This document shows, one piece after another, positions 42,130 through 51,429 of a DNA stretch of 64,000 nucleotides. Each line of letters opens with the position of its first letter. Position 1 is the stretch's first letter. This DNA comes from Sutcliffiella horikoshii (GTDB taxonomy: Bacteria > Bacillota > Bacilli > Bacillales > Bacillaceae_I): positions 2,708,001 through 2,772,000 of the forward strand of contig NZ_CP082918.1 in the NCBI RefSeq assembly GCF_019931755.1, read 5' to 3'. A program made the translations under genes and the position numbers. The notes under the pieces are model-generated. The model made no database searches, was not told the DNA's origin, and saw nothing but the letters and a program-made list of their open reading frames with translations.

Positions 42130-42640
42130 GGGTGGAGAGAGGGCTTCTCTTTGACCGTTTTTATGATTTTGTTTGCTGTTCGGGTGTAGAGAGGGCTTCT
42201 CTTTGAGCGTTTTTATGAATTTGCTCGCTGTTTGGGCGTAGAGAGGGCTTCTCTTTGACCGTTTTTATGAATTTGCTCGCTGTTTGGGCGTAGAGAGGGC
42301 TTCTCTTTGACCGTTTTCATGAATCTGTTCGATGTTCGGGTGTAGAGAGGGCTTCTCTTTGACCGTTTTCATGAATCTGTTCGCTGTTTGGGTGGAGAGA
42401 TTCCTTTTATTTCCTTCTATTGAACAGTTCATTCGGATTTTGTTGCCGTTCGGGCGTATAGAACCCTTCTATTGGACAGTTCACTCGGATTTTGTTGCCG
42501 TTCGGGCGTATAGAACGCTTCTATTAGACATTTCACCACGATTTCTCTGGTGTTCGGGCGTATAGAACCCTTCTATTAGACAATTCACACCGTTCTCCCT
42601 ACCGTTCGGGCATATAGAATCCTTATATTGGAAACCGTAC
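42130..42640. repeat. Array of ten 52-bp tandem units
   Basis: Units begin GGG at 42130, 42182, 42234, 42286, 42338, 42390, 42452, 42504, 42556 and 42608; nine of the ten are 52 bp and one is 62 bp. The first six read GGGCGTAGAGAGGGCTTCTC and the last four GGGCGTATAGAACCCTTCTA. A short hairpin is kept in both, AGAGA/TCTCT or ATAGA/TCTAT. Fifty-two is not a multiple of three, and no coding frame is sensible. Confidence 0.85.
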
Positions 42641-42663
42641 ACTCCCCCCCCGCTCACCCAACA

Positions 42664-42705
42664 ACAAAAAGGAGAAGCTCCCCCACCAACAAGGGAACTT
42701 CTCCT
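42664..42705 (-). terminator. Terminator of efp
   Basis: AGGAGAAG pairs with CTTCTCCT (42670-42705) with a TTTTTGTTG run on the minus strand; it lies 18 nt past the efp stop. Confidence 0.8.
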
Positions 42706-42722
42706 ATTTTTAAAAAATCAAA

Positions 42723-43280
42723 TCAAGCTCTTGAAACGTAAGAAGAATCAGTTGTATTGATGATCAATACGTCTCCTTCATTTACGAAGAACGGTACGTT
42801 AACTGTTACACCAGTTTCCATCACTGCTGGCTTAGATCCGCCGGAAGCTGTGTCGCCTTTGATTCCTGGCTCTGTTTCAGCTACTTTTAGTTCTACTGTA
42901 TTTGGAAGCTCGACTCCAAGCGTCTCGCTTTGGTACATCATGATGGCAACTTCCATGTTTTCTTTCAAGAATTTCAATTCGTATTCGATTTGAGCAGATG
43001 GAAGCTCCAACTGGTCATAGGACTCGTTGTCCATGAATACGTGCATGTCGCCGTTTGCATAAAGGTACTGCATTTTGCGGTTGTCGATCTGTGCTTTTGC
43101 TACTTTTTCGCCAGCACGGAACGTTTTTTCTTGGATAGCACCATTACGTAGGTTACGTAATTTAGAACGTACGAATGCTGCTCCTTTTCCCGGCTTAACG
43201 TGTTGGAAATCCATTACACGCCAAATGCCGTTGTCTACTTCGATTGTTAAACCTGTACGAAAATCGTTTACTGAAATCAT
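42723..43280 (-). CDS. efp: Elongation factor P
   Basis: The 185-residue EF-P binds stalled ribosomes at polyproline runs and stimulates peptide-bond formation. Domain I has the loop [10 protein letters not shown] with Lys32, the residue modified in Bacillus, followed by two OB domains ([40 protein letters not shown]). The ATG at 43280 has AGGAGGA eight bases upstream. It follows papA on the same strand as in B. subtilis. Confidence 0.97.
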   Translation of the reverse strand: MISVNDFRTGLTIEVDNGIWRVMDFQHVKPGKGAAFVRSKLRNLRNGAIQEKTFRAGEKVAKAQIDNRKMQYLYANGDMHVFMDNESYDQLELPSAQIEYELKFLKENMEVAIMMYQSETLGVELPNTVELKVAETEPGIKGDTASGGSKPAVMETGVTVNVPFFVNEGDVLIINTTDSSYVSRA

Positions 43281-43374
43281 TTATTAGTTCCTCCTAAAGC
43301 TATGTAAAATAATGCCCTACACGTATTGTATCCTTGAGTGACTTACTCTAGTCTACACCACGCTAGATACATTT

Positions 43375-44436
43375 TTACAGTATAATAAGTTCTTTGGTAG
43401 AGAAGGAAAGTGTTTCGTTACCTGTTTCTGTAACGATTGTATCGTCTTCGATACGCACTCCGCCTAATCCGGCAACATAAATACCAGGCTCTACTGTTAC
43501 AATCATTCCCGGTTCTAAAACTGTTTCTGATTTCACAGATAGAGAAGGACCTTCATGCACTTCCATTCCAAGTCCGTGACCTGTAGAATGTCCGAAGTAC
43601 TCTCCATATCCTTTTTCCGTAATGTAATCACGAGTCAGCGCATCAGCTTCACGGCCGGTAATACCTGCCTTGATGCCTCTCATGCCTCGTAACTGTGCTT
43701 CCAATACGATATCATAGATCGTTTTCAGCTCATCGCTTGGCTCACCTACAGCTAGTGTTCTTGTAATATCAGAGTTGTAGCCTTTATAGTAAGCTCCAAA
43801 ATCAAGTGTTACAAACTCACCTTTTTCAATCACTTTATCGGAAGCGACGCCATGAGGCAGGGCTGAGCGGTAACCAGAAGCGACGATAATGTCAAAGGAT
43901 GAAGAAACAGCGCCTTGCTTTCTCATGAAGAATTCCAACTCATTGGAAACATCCAATTCTGTCAGACCTGGCTTGATGTATGTAAGAATATGTTCAAAAG
44001 CTGCGTCAGCAATCTGTGTAGCTTCCTTTAATATCTTAATCTCTTGTTCACTCTTAATCAAGCGTAACTTTTCAATAACGCCAGAAACAGGGACAAGATC
44101 TGCTTTTATCGTTGTTTTGTAGTTTAAGTAAGTAGAAAAAGTAACATGATCTTGCTCGAAACCAAGCTTTGCTACTCCGAGGTCTTTTACGACATTTGCA
44201 ATTTCATCTACTAGTCCACCTTTGTGTTGGACGATTTCAAAGCCTTCACACTGTTTGGCAGCTTGTTCGGTGTAACGGAAGTCCGTGATGAATACTGCTT
44301 TGTCTTCTGTTACGACTGCCACACCTGCTGAACCGGTGAAACCTGTGATGTATTGGCGGTTTTTGCCGCTTGTAATTAGTAAAGCATCGATACCTGAAGC
44401 TTGAAAGCTCTCTCTAAGTTTTGTTAATTTTGTCAT
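43375..44436 (-). CDS. papA: Xaa-Pro aminopeptidase (M24B)
   Basis: This 353-residue metallopeptidase removes N-terminal residues before proline. It has a creatinase N-terminal domain and the M24 pita-bread metal ligands in order: Asp in LDFGAYY, Asp in NSDITRT, His in GHSTGHGLGMEVHEGP, Glu in VTVEPGIY and Glu in VRIEDDT. The ATG at 44436 follows AAGGGGGA. It is the YqhT/PapA type and lies between aroQ and efp as in B. subtilis; proline-rich peptide turnover and EF-P fit together. Confidence 0.93.
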   Translation of the reverse strand: MTKLTKLRESFQASGIDALLITSGKNRQYITGFTGSAGVAVVTEDKAVFITDFRYTEQAAKQCEGFEIVQHKGGLVDEIANVVKDLGVAKLGFEQDHVTFSTYLNYKTTIKADLVPVSGVIEKLRLIKSEQEIKILKEATQIADAAFEHILTYIKPGLTELDVSNELEFFMRKQGAVSSSFDIIVASGYRSALPHGVASDKVIEKGEFVTLDFGAYYKGYNSDITRTLAVGEPSDELKTIYDIVLEAQLRGMRGIKAGITGREADALTRDYITEKGYGEYFGHSTGHGLGMEVHEGPSLSVKSETVLEPGMIVTVEPGIYVAGLGGVRIEDDTIVTETGNETLSFSTKELIIL

Positions 44437-44440
44437 CTTA

Positions 44441-44878
44441 CTATTCCCCCTTGTTCTGATTCAATAAAGCTTGTAGTGCCAGTTCGTATCCGTAAAAGCC
44501 AAGGCCTACAATCTGGCCTATTGTTACAGGTGCGGTGACGGATGTATGTCTGAATTCTTCCCGCTTATGTATGTTGGAAATGTGCACTTCCATTACCGGT
44601 ACAGTTATGCTTGCAATCGCATCGCGGATCGCATAGCTGTAGTGGGTGAAGGCCCCCGGGTTTATGACAATCCCGTCAAAACTGCCTTCCGCATCGTGAA
44701 GCTTATCGATAAGCTCTCCTTCGTGGTTGCTTTGGAAACAAGTTAGTTCACACGAATTTTTGCCTGCGAATGCTTGAAGTTGCGCTTCTAGGTCCTGCAA
44801 TGTTTGACTGCCGTATACTGCGGGTTCCCTAAGTCCTAATCGGTTTAGGTTAGGGCCGTTGAGAACAAGTAAGCGCAT
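44441..44878 (-). CDS. aroQ: 3-dehydroquinate dehydratase, type II
   Basis: The 145-residue enzyme converts 3-dehydroquinate to 3-dehydroshikimate. The type II signatures are present: LLVLNGPNLNRLGLREPAVYG with catalytic Tyr, NPGAFTHYSYAIRDA, and EVHISNIHKREEFRHTS with the catalytic His. The start is the ATG at 44878 with GGAG upstream; sequence in frame further upstream comes from the mobile-type repeat and is not part of the protein. Confidence 0.95.
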   Translation of the reverse strand: MRLLVLNGPNLNRLGLREPAVYGSQTLQDLEAQLQAFAGKNSCELTCFQSNHEGELIDKLHDAEGSFDGIVINPGAFTHYSYAIRDAIASITVPVMEVHISNIHKREEFRHTSVTAPVTIGQIVGLGFYGYELALQALLNQNKGE

Positions 44879-44902
44879 TCTGCGATCTCCTCTTTTTTTA
44901 CT

Positions 44903-45031
44903 CTTGTCAATTTCCGTTACAGGTGCTCGCTTTCCGCGGGCGGTCCGGAAGCCTCCTCGGCTTGCGCCTGTGGGGTCTTCCCTGTCCCTTCCTCCCGCAG
45001 GAGTCTCACACCTTGCACTACAATCGACAAG
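44903..45031. mobile_element. GC-rich palindromic Bacillus repeat (MITE/REP-like)
   Basis: CTTGTC and GACAAG bracket a 129-bp GC-rich element containing GCTCGCTTTCCGCGGGCGGT, GCCTCCTCGG, TCCCGCAGGAGTCTC and CACTACAATC. I recognise this as a member of the dispersed palindromic repeat family common in Bacillus and related genomes. It differs strongly in GC content from the flanks. It sits between yqhR and aroQ in the leader of aroQ. Confidence 0.8.
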
Positions 45032-45103
45032 GAAAACACTCCAATTCAATAAGAAAAAGAATGTCCAATTACTGAACATTCTATCACATTCTGCTATTCC
45101 CTA

Positions 45104-45634
45104 CTACTCATTCGATGAGGATTGTGTTTGTTGTTTTTTGTGCTGATTCTGGTGTTGCATTTCATTGTGCTCAAAGGATATGGAATAGCCCACAAAAACG
45201 CCGAACAATATGTATAAGCATACATTTGTCACATTTGTATCAAGGGTTAGTTCGCCGACAGTTTTTATGGAAGGAAACATTGGATTCAATAAAAAGAAAA
45301 CAAGACCCCACAGGGCAATTCCGTAAACAATCCCTATCCAGAACTGTTGAAACTTCTTTAATATGGCTGCATATATGAGTGCAGCGCCTATGCCAAACAA
45401 ACCAAGTAAGATGATACTAATAATATGACCCAGCCATCCTTTTTTCCAATCTCCAAGCGCCCATGGCTGAAGCACAACATTCGGGCTGATTTCAGTGAAG
45501 CTGAAGATGTAGGCGAAATATCCGATTAAACTCCATAGCACCCCACCGACAAACCCGGTAACGATAACTTTAGTCATAAACCCCATCGGTTGTTCTCTTT
45601 GGTCCTGCTCCAATTTCTTTTTGTCACTCATCAT
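45104..45634 (-). CDS. yqhR: YqhR family membrane protein
   Basis: The 176-residue protein has four hydrophobic segments (about 19-42, 70-93, 97-115 and 134-153) and a Gln/His-rich C-terminal tail, like YqhR next to aroQ in B. subtilis. It resides in the cytoplasmic membrane; function unknown. The ATG pair at 45631-45634 follows AAGGAAG, so either could be used. Confidence 0.8.
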   Translation of the reverse strand: MMSDKKKLEQDQREQPMGFMTKVIVTGFVGGVLWSLIGYFAYIFSFTEISPNVVLQPWALGDWKKGWLGHIISIILLGLFGIGAALIYAAILKKFQQFWIGIVYGIALWGLVFFLLNPMFPSIKTVGELTLDTNVTNVCLYILFGVFVGYSISFEHNEMQHQNQHKKQQTQSSSNE

Positions 45635-45813
45635 TTGGCTTCCTTTCTTCTGCATCTTTACACATATCTTTCCATAAGAACGACAGAACCATACAAAACT
45701 AACCAACTTTTTAAAACAAAGAATCTCAGGGAGTAGAGGTTTTTTGAAGATTCGGGTAGAATATTAAGTAATAGAAATTTTTTCTTCTTAGAAAAGTTAG
45801 GTTGGTGCTATTT

Positions 45814-46761
45814 ATGTCAAAAGATTCGAAACCTGTTTATGGTGGGCAGGCTGTGGTAGAAGGTGTGATGTTTGGCGGAAAACGCCATTATGTTACAGCA
45901 ATCCGCAGAAAAGATGACTCCATTGAATATCTTCATGTACCAAGAAAAGTAAATCCGACATTACAGTCTTTAAAGAAGATTCCTTTTATTCGAGGAATTG
46001 TTGCTATAGTGGAAGCAGCCGGGAATGGATCTAAGCACTTAAATTTTTCCACAGAGAGATACGATGTAGATCCTAGTCAAGATGAGGAAGAGATCTATAA
46101 CAAAAAAGAGCCTTCCAAGCTTGAAATGATTCTTAGTGTAGCAGCAGTTGGGGTTTTATCCTTTATTTTCGGGAAATTCATCTTTACGCTAGTGCCTGTT
46201 TTTTTGGCAGAACTCACAAAGCCCATTTTCCCGAGTGATTTTGCTCAAGTTTTAGTAGAAACTGTTTTTAAATTGATGCTTTTGTTGGCATACATATATT
46301 TCATCTCTTTTACCCCGATCATTAAAAGGGTATTTCAATATCATGGTGCGGAACATAAAGTGATTAACGCTTATGAAAACGGGAAAGAATTAACTGTAAG
46401 CAATATTCAAGCTCAATCGAGATTGCATTATAGATGTGGCAGCAGTTTTATCCTGTTCACAGTTGTTGTAGGCTTCTTTGTATACCTTCTTGTACCGACA
46501 GATCCTTTATGGGTGCGTGTACTGAACCGTTTAGCACTCATTCCTGTTGTTTTAGGTATCTCTTTTGAAGTATTACAGCTTACGAACAAAGTCCGCGATA
46601 TTCCTGTTTTAAAAGTTTTAGGGTATCCCGGCCTATGGTTGCAACTGCTAACCACGAAGGAACCAACGGACGACCAAGTAGAGGTCGCTATCCTTTCCTT
46701 CAACAGACTATTGGAGCTAGAACAAGATTCAGAGAAAAAGATTACCGAAGAAATAGTATAA
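45814..46761 (+). CDS. yqhQ: YqhQ (DUF1385) membrane protein
   Basis: This 315-residue protein has PVYGGQAVVEGVMFGGKRHY near the N-terminus, the DUF1385 start, and three to four membrane segments, with the conserved YHGAEHKVINAYENG and QSRLHYRCGSSF cores. The role is unknown; the H-G-A-E-H stretch looks metal-binding. It is divergent from yqhR. The ATG at 45814 follows AGGTTGGT; an in-frame GTG lies 12 bp upstream. Confidence 0.9.
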   Translation: MSKDSKPVYGGQAVVEGVMFGGKRHYVTAIRRKDDSIEYLHVPRKVNPTLQSLKKIPFIRGIVAIVEAAGNGSKHLNFSTERYDVDPSQDEEEIYNKKEPSKLEMILSVAAVGVLSFIFGKFIFTLVPVFLAELTKPIFPSDFAQVLVETVFKLMLLLAYIYFISFTPIIKRVFQYHGAEHKVINAYENGKELTVSNIQAQSRLHYRCGSSFILFTVVVGFFVYLLVPTDPLWVRVLNRLALIPVVLGISFEVLQLTNKVRDIPVLKVLGYPGLWLQLLTTKEPTDDQVEVAILSFNRLLELEQDSEKKITEEIV

Positions 46762-46861
46762 AAATCCGCAACAAGCCTTATCCTAGAAAATATACTATTA
46801 AAACAATCAGTGGTGGTAACCATCGAAAACAAGCATACTGGTTACCTGGGAGGTGGCGAAG

Positions 46862-47254
46862 ATGAAAAGAAGCTATCGAAAACTAATTTTTTATGCACTC
46901 GTTTCCTTAGCAGCTTTTTATTTGATCATTCAATTATTTACTAATCCTGGAGGGTTATTTACGAGTCTACTATTAATTGTAGGGGGCGCAACCGTATTTT
47001 ATCTGATTTTCCGCTATTTTATCCAAGGGAAAATCGGAGCAAAAACGGATGCCCGGTATAGTAAAGCTGTGAAACAGTCTAAAAAGAAATACGCAGCTAC
47101 AGGAAACGCAAAACCAACCATCAGTCCTATTACCAGCAGAGACCGCGCAAGCTCTAAGCCGTCAAAACCGGCGGTACCAAAACGCAAAGCCCCATCCCAT
47201 TTGACCGTCATTGAAGGGAAAAAGGGCAAAAAGAAAAACCGTGCTTTCTTTTAA
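46862..47254 (+). CDS. yqhP: SA1362/YqhP family membrane protein
   Basis: The 130-residue protein has two N-terminal membrane helices (about 8-24 and 30-51) and a basic, low-complexity C-terminal tail ending KKGKKKNRAFF, as in YqhP/SA1362. It follows yqhQ by 100 bp on the same strand with GGGAGGTGG before the ATG. Function unknown. Confidence 0.8.
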   Translation: MKRSYRKLIFYALVSLAAFYLIIQLFTNPGGLFTSLLLIVGGATVFYLIFRYFIQGKIGAKTDARYSKAVKQSKKKYAATGNAKPTISPITSRDRASSKPSKPAVPKRKAPSHLTVIEGKKGKKKNRAFF

Positions 47255-47275
47255 ATAAGGAAGCTCGGTTTTTCT
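47235..47275 (+). terminator. Terminator of yqhQ-yqhP
   Basis: AAAACCGTGCTTTC pairs imperfectly with GGAAGCTCGGTTTT, followed by TTTCTATTTT. One stem arm lies in the last codons of yqhP. Confidence 0.65.
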
Positions 47276-47278
47276 ATT

Positions 47279-48163
47279 TTAGTAACACCACTTCATCAGA
47301 AATGCCTCTGCTCTTTTTCTCCCAATTTCCACTAGTCCCCTCTTCCTCTCCTCTGTTAACGCAAATTCCGTCACAGCAATATGATCCATCGGGATAAAGA
47401 TAACATCCTTCTCATGACGGCTTGAGATATGTTTGGCATCATGGGCATCCTTCATCGTTTCAAACAACGCACCAAACATCGTGATGGCATTATTGATCTT
47501 GTTGACCGGCCGATCCTCTTGCTTTGCACTTAATTGGATACCAAGAACAGGGCGCACTTTTGGAATACGATCATTATCAAATAACCAAATAGGAAAGTTG
47601 CTCAATACCCCGCCGTCCACAAATAGGAAGGTCACTCCCTTCCCCTTGATTTTGACAGGTTCAAAAAAATACGGAATGCTGCAGCTCATCCGGACCGCCT
47701 TGGCAACCGAAAATTTCTTCGAATCCATATTATATTTGGGAAGGTCATCAGGAAGGATGGCAATGGTTCCACTTGTTAGATCGGAGGCAATGATTCTAAG
47801 ATGGTCCTTAGGAAGATCTCCAAATGTCCTTATCCCCTTTTCAGCAAGTTTCTTTTCTAGCCACTTCTCCAACACGTCTCCCTTATACAAACCAAGTCTC
47901 CAATATAAAAGCAGCCATTTGGTAATGGGTGATGGCAGCATTGTTCTCCTCTGGTCCAAAAAATTCATGATATCTGTCTCATCAAGCATGTTACGGATTT
48001 CATTTGCCGTGTATCCTGCCGCTGTAAACGCAGCTACAATAGAGCCCGCACTTGTCCCTGCCAGCCGTTGGAACTTTAATCCCCTTTCCTCCACAGCTTG
48101 CAGCGCTCCGATAAGCGCAAATCCTTTAATTCCGCCTCCCGAAAATACACCATCTATCTTCAA
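47279..48163 (-). CDS. yqhO: Patatin-like phospholipase
   Basis: The 294-residue protein has the patatin oxyanion FSGGGIKGFALIGAL at its start, the nucleophile elbow GTSAGS and the dyad Asp in VDGGVLSNFP. It should be a lipid acyl hydrolase (YqhO/RssA-like). I set the start at the TTG at 48163, five bases after GGAGGGG; the long upstream frame adds a hydrophobic leader without support. It is convergent with yqhP. Confidence 0.9.
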   Translation of the reverse strand: MKIDGVFSGGGIKGFALIGALQAVEERGLKFQRLAGTSAGSIVAAFTAAGYTANEIRNMLDETDIMNFLDQRRTMLPSPITKWLLLYWRLGLYKGDVLEKWLEKKLAEKGIRTFGDLPKDHLRIIASDLTSGTIAILPDDLPKYNMDSKKFSVAKAVRMSCSIPYFFEPVKIKGKGVTFLFVDGGVLSNFPIWLFDNDRIPKVRPVLGIQLSAKQEDRPVNKINNAITMFGALFETMKDAHDAKHISSRHEKDVIFIPMDHIAVTEFALTEERKRGLVEIGRKRAEAFLMKWCY

Positions 48164-48254
48164 TGGAACCCCTCCATCACATTGAACCGGATAACTTCCT
48201 TTTACATCTTTAATAAGGAAGAAGGGGAAATATACCGTTTTCCTTGTTGAGAGC

Positions 48255-48300
48255 AAAAAAAGAGACAGACCTCATCGCCAAATGGCAAGGTCTATCTCTT
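48255..48300 (-). terminator. Terminator after mntR
   Basis: AAGAGATAGACCT pairs with AGGTCTGTCTCTT, followed on the minus strand by TTTTTTTGC. One arm overlaps the mntR stop. Confidence 0.8.
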
Positions 48301-48725
48301 TACTGATTATCTTCATTCTGCTTTTGAATGGTTTGTAATGCTTCCACTCTTTCTTTTTCTTCTTCAAAATATTGAACAAGATCACCAATGCGATCGATAG
48401 CATTCCAACTCAAGTGATGTTCAATACCTTCCACATCTTCATAAATATTTTCCTCATCTACACCTATCACACGCAAAAACTGCTCGAGTAATTCATGTCG
48501 ATATACTAATCGCTTGCCGATTTTCTTTCCTTTAGAAGTAAGGACTAGGCCGCGATATTTTTCATAGATTAAGTACTGGTCCTTATCAAGTTTCTGGACC
48601 ATTTTAGTTACAGAAGAGGGATGTACCGCCAATGCTTCGGCAATGTCTGATACCCGTGCATATCCTTTATCTTCAATCAACATGTAAATCTGTTCTATGT
48701 AATCTTCCATACTTGGGGTAGGCAT
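48300..48725 (-). CDS. mntR: Manganese-responsive regulator MntR
   Basis: The 141-residue DtxR-family repressor senses Mn2+ and represses Mn uptake genes. It starts [20 protein letters not shown] with the metal ligands Asp8 and Glu11, has the winged helix [20 protein letters not shown] and the ligand cluster [10 protein letters not shown]. The ATG at 48725 follows GGAGGGATA; the longer frame upstream is a leader. Neighbours yqhO and yqhP match the B. subtilis order. Confidence 0.97.
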   Translation of the reverse strand: MPTPSMEDYIEQIYMLIEDKGYARVSDIAEALAVHPSSVTKMVQKLDKDQYLIYEKYRGLVLTSKGKKIGKRLVYRHELLEQFLRVIGVDEENIYEDVEGIEHHLSWNAIDRIGDLVQYFEEEKERVEALQTIQKQNEDNQ

Positions 48726-48835
48726 AATATCCCTCCGTTTCCAATCCACGTTCTAAGCCGTCATATAAAATGATACCCTAACTCATTAGGGATGACAAGT
48801 TAGGGTTTTGTTACACTAAAAGAGGAACAAAACAT

Positions 48836-49981
48836 TTAATTCTTTTCGTATTCATAGCTATTAAAATGGAAGATTTGAATATCGACTTTGACTTTTTTTA
48901 AGGAATCTTTTTTGAGATAAAAATGTTTGGAGTCTTCTAATTCCTTAAAAGCCTCTCGATCTTTTCGGTACCATTTCTCTCCTGCATTTAATAAATCAAG
49001 TTTGCTATCTACCCCTTTTTCATAGAGATGTATGATTTGCTTTTTTAAATCTTCTTCCAATAGTGTTTTTAGCTCGTCTGCAGATATATCCCTTAATTTT
49101 TCCAGCAAATCGGCTCGGGCAGAAATTTCTAGGGAGAAGACGGGTTCGGATTTATCTTTTTCGTAAGTAATCTTCATTTTCGGACTGGATAGCTTTACTG
49201 CCGCGATTAATTCTTCCTTATCTTTAACAGGTCGATTTAAAGCTATATTCTTTTCCACCATCCAATCGAGAAGTACGGCATCTTCCAAAGGAATATTTTT
49301 AACAAACGATTGCTGTTGAAAAACTGAGTATCCATCATAAAAAAGAACAGGAAATTCCTTTTCTGATACCCATGAGCTTGTATCGATGGTTACAGTAGGT
49401 ATTTTCGCCACTCCCATTGGTTCATAATAGGACCTTAAGAAAAGTAAAAGTGAGGTTGGTTGCAACTCATCCTGTGCCAACCCATTTGCCTTATCTTTAA
49501 AAAGAACTGTATAAACTGCGGGATAATTGAAAAGTGCTTTTATGTTAAAAATTTCTTCAATACTCTCTTCTGTCGTTACAATCCTCAATCTATGTCTAAG
49601 TGATCTGTTTCTGGCAACCTCCTCTAAAACTTCCTTTGATTTGCTATTTATTAATCGTTGACTAAGAACGAGTGTTTTCACATGACCGAAATAGATAGGA
49701 GGATCGGACTTACTATATAACTCACTAACAGCAAGATTTAACGTTTTACCTCTTGCCGTTCCAACAAAGCTAGGAATTTTTTCAACAGGCTTCCCTCCTT
49801 CTTGCTTTGCCACATTTGCAAAGTTCAGCCCTTGAAGATACACGATATACTCCTCTTCCACTTCATCATAGTCCATTCCAATTGCCACAATGTAAGTTAG
49901 ATCTTGGATATTTTTTATGCCCCCACACCCCGTTAGCAAAAATATACACAACAAAATGGAGATTGCTCCTTTACAGTTCAA
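48836..49981 (-). CDS. gerC: Spore germination lipoprotein GerC (Ger(x)C)
   Basis: The 381-residue lipoprotein has lipobox LLTGC (Cys19) followed by GGIKNIQDLTYIVAIGMDYDEV, the Ger(x)C start, and the three-domain C subunit layout to the end. It is the C subunit of a GerA-type nutrient germinant receptor in the spore inner membrane. It starts at TTG 49981, overlapping the gerA stop by 4 nt, so translation is coupled. Confidence 0.93.
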   Translation of the reverse strand: MNCKGAISILLCIFLLTGCGGIKNIQDLTYIVAIGMDYDEVEEEYIVYLQGLNFANVAKQEGGKPVEKIPSFVGTARGKTLNLAVSELYSKSDPPIYFGHVKTLVLSQRLINSKSKEVLEEVARNRSLRHRLRIVTTEESIEEIFNIKALFNYPAVYTVLFKDKANGLAQDELQPTSLLLFLRSYYEPMGVAKIPTVTIDTSSWVSEKEFPVLFYDGYSVFQQQSFVKNIPLEDAVLLDWMVEKNIALNRPVKDKEELIAAVKLSSPKMKITYEKDKSEPVFSLEISARADLLEKLRDISADELKTLLEEDLKKQIIHLYEKGVDSKLDLLNAGEKWYRKDREAFKELEDSKHFYLKKDSLKKVKVDIQIFHFNSYEYEKN

Positions 49982-51195
49982 TTATGATCCCCCCTTGTTG
50001 CATCATCAGGACTAGTTGAGGCAGTTCTTGATTTGTAGAATTGGACCGGTGCCTTTAAAAAGGATTTCACGATCTCTGTCATGCTAATAGGTGCCAACGA
50101 TCCAAAGTATGGTGCCCCAAATGAATTTAAGGTGGAAAAATAGAAAACAGTCAATATAAAGCTTAAGATCACTCCAAATAACCCAAAAAATGTACTTATC
50201 AAAATAACACCAAATCGAATGATGGTAATGGCTGAACTTAAAGACTGGTTCACTAATGTAAAGGAAGCAATATATGTGGTAGCAGCAACCACCAACATGG
50301 TTGGGGATGTCAAACCTGCTCTAATAGCGGCATCTCCGACAATTAAACCTCCAAGTACCGCTACCGTCTGACCAATGGCTCGTGGAAGGCGTACTCCTGC
50401 TTCATTAAATAATTCAAACAGGAATAAGATGATAAACATTTCAATGGGAGCAGACAATGGCAACCCAAAACGTGAAACCGATATGGTAGCAACAAGTAAA
50501 TATGGTATTTGCTCAATATTAAAAGCGGAAAAAGCAATCCAAATACCAGGCAAAAAACCCGAAACCATAATCCCAAACATTCTTATTAACCGCTCAATCG
50601 AAACAAAAGCATAACTTATATAGGTATCTTCTGGAGATTTTGTTTGCAATAACAAATTTACCGGTGCAAACGAAACAGTCGGGTTTCCGTCCACTAATAA
50701 TGCAAATCTCCCTTGATTCAAGACTTGTACAACAAAGTCAGGCCTTCCCGAAAAGTCCATCGTCGGAAAGACGGAGTAAGGACGATCACGAACAGAAGAT
50801 TCCAATTCATAAGCACTTGTTAAAATGTCCAGTTCAACTCCATTTAGTCTAGTTCTTATTTCATGAAGAACCTTCTTATCAATAACATCATCAAGATACA
50901 TCAATACTACTTTTGTCTTGCTCCTTTTCCCTATCGTAAATTTCTCCATGCATAATGACGGGGTATTGAGTCTCCTTCTTATCAACGAAACATTTGTTTT
51001 AATGTCCTCTACAAACCCGTCTTTGGGTCCTCTGATTGAAGTTTCTAATGCTGATTCTTCTGGTTGACGCTTTGGAAACTCACCAGCCTTAAGACTTAGT
51101 AAACTATCCTCTGCATTGAAAATTACATTTCCTTCAAAAAGCAAAGAAGCCACATCTTCCATCGATTTGGAGGTGACCTCTTCTATCTGAAACAA
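49978..51195 (-). pseudogene. gerA: Spore germination receptor GerA-type A subunit, part after an in-frame TAG
   Basis: This 405-residue part has the soluble-domain end (RLNGVELDILTSAYELESSV, RPDFVVQVLNQGRFALLVDG), then five or six hydrophobic segments and PRAIGQTVAVLGGLIVGDAA, the GerA signature. The frame continues without shift from the 51199-51429 piece: 51429 to 49978 is one 484-codon frame with a single TAG at 51199-51201. Total length then fits GerA family A subunits (about 480). The nominal start TTG at 51195 has no ribosome site. So one nonsense codon splits the gene; sequencing error or readthrough is also possible. Confidence 0.85.
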
Positions 51196-51198
51196 TGC

Positions 51199-51429
51199 CT
51201 ACAAGTGTGACTTGATGGAGACATCCTTACATTCGCTAAGCTTAGGTAAAATATATTGATCCAAATATTGTAAGTTAATAAGGCTGTCTATGTATAGTAA
51301 TTCAAATAATTCGCCGTCGTTTTTATGTTCTTTGTAAACAAAATCCTGGCTTTGACTGAATAAAGTTTTAATTTGTTCCACTTTCTCACAGATATTTTCC
51401 TTACAATCCAGGTGTGTTTTGTTTTCCAT
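51199..51429 (-). pseudogene. gerA: N-terminal piece of the split gerA
   Basis: This piece gives MENKTHLDCKENICEKVEQI then LFSQSQDFVYKEHKN and LLYIDSLINLQYLDQYILPKL, which are the GerA N-terminal helices and the start of the soluble domain. It ends in TAG at 51199 and the same frame resumes in the next codon. The start overlaps the end of gerB by 29 bp, the usual coupling in these operons. GGAAAAGAGAGG-like sequence precedes the ATG. Confidence 0.85.

Noticed and set aside
42332..42565. Plus-strand reading frame over the repeat array
   Set aside because: A 52-bp period shifts the frame every unit, so the open frame is chance; no ribosome site.
42130..42640. CRISPR array
   Set aside because: Units are degenerate along their full length with no split into constant repeats and unique spacers, and there are no cas genes.
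44879..45079. N-terminal extension of AroQ
   Set aside because: The extension is translated from the GC-rich repeat; AroQ proteins start at the MRLLVLNGPN motif, and a GGAG site precedes that ATG.
48775..48822. Terminator for gerC
   Set aside because: ACCCTAACT/AGTTAGGGT forms a stem, but on the gerC strand no T run follows; it suits the plus strand, where no gene ends, so I left it out of the feature list.
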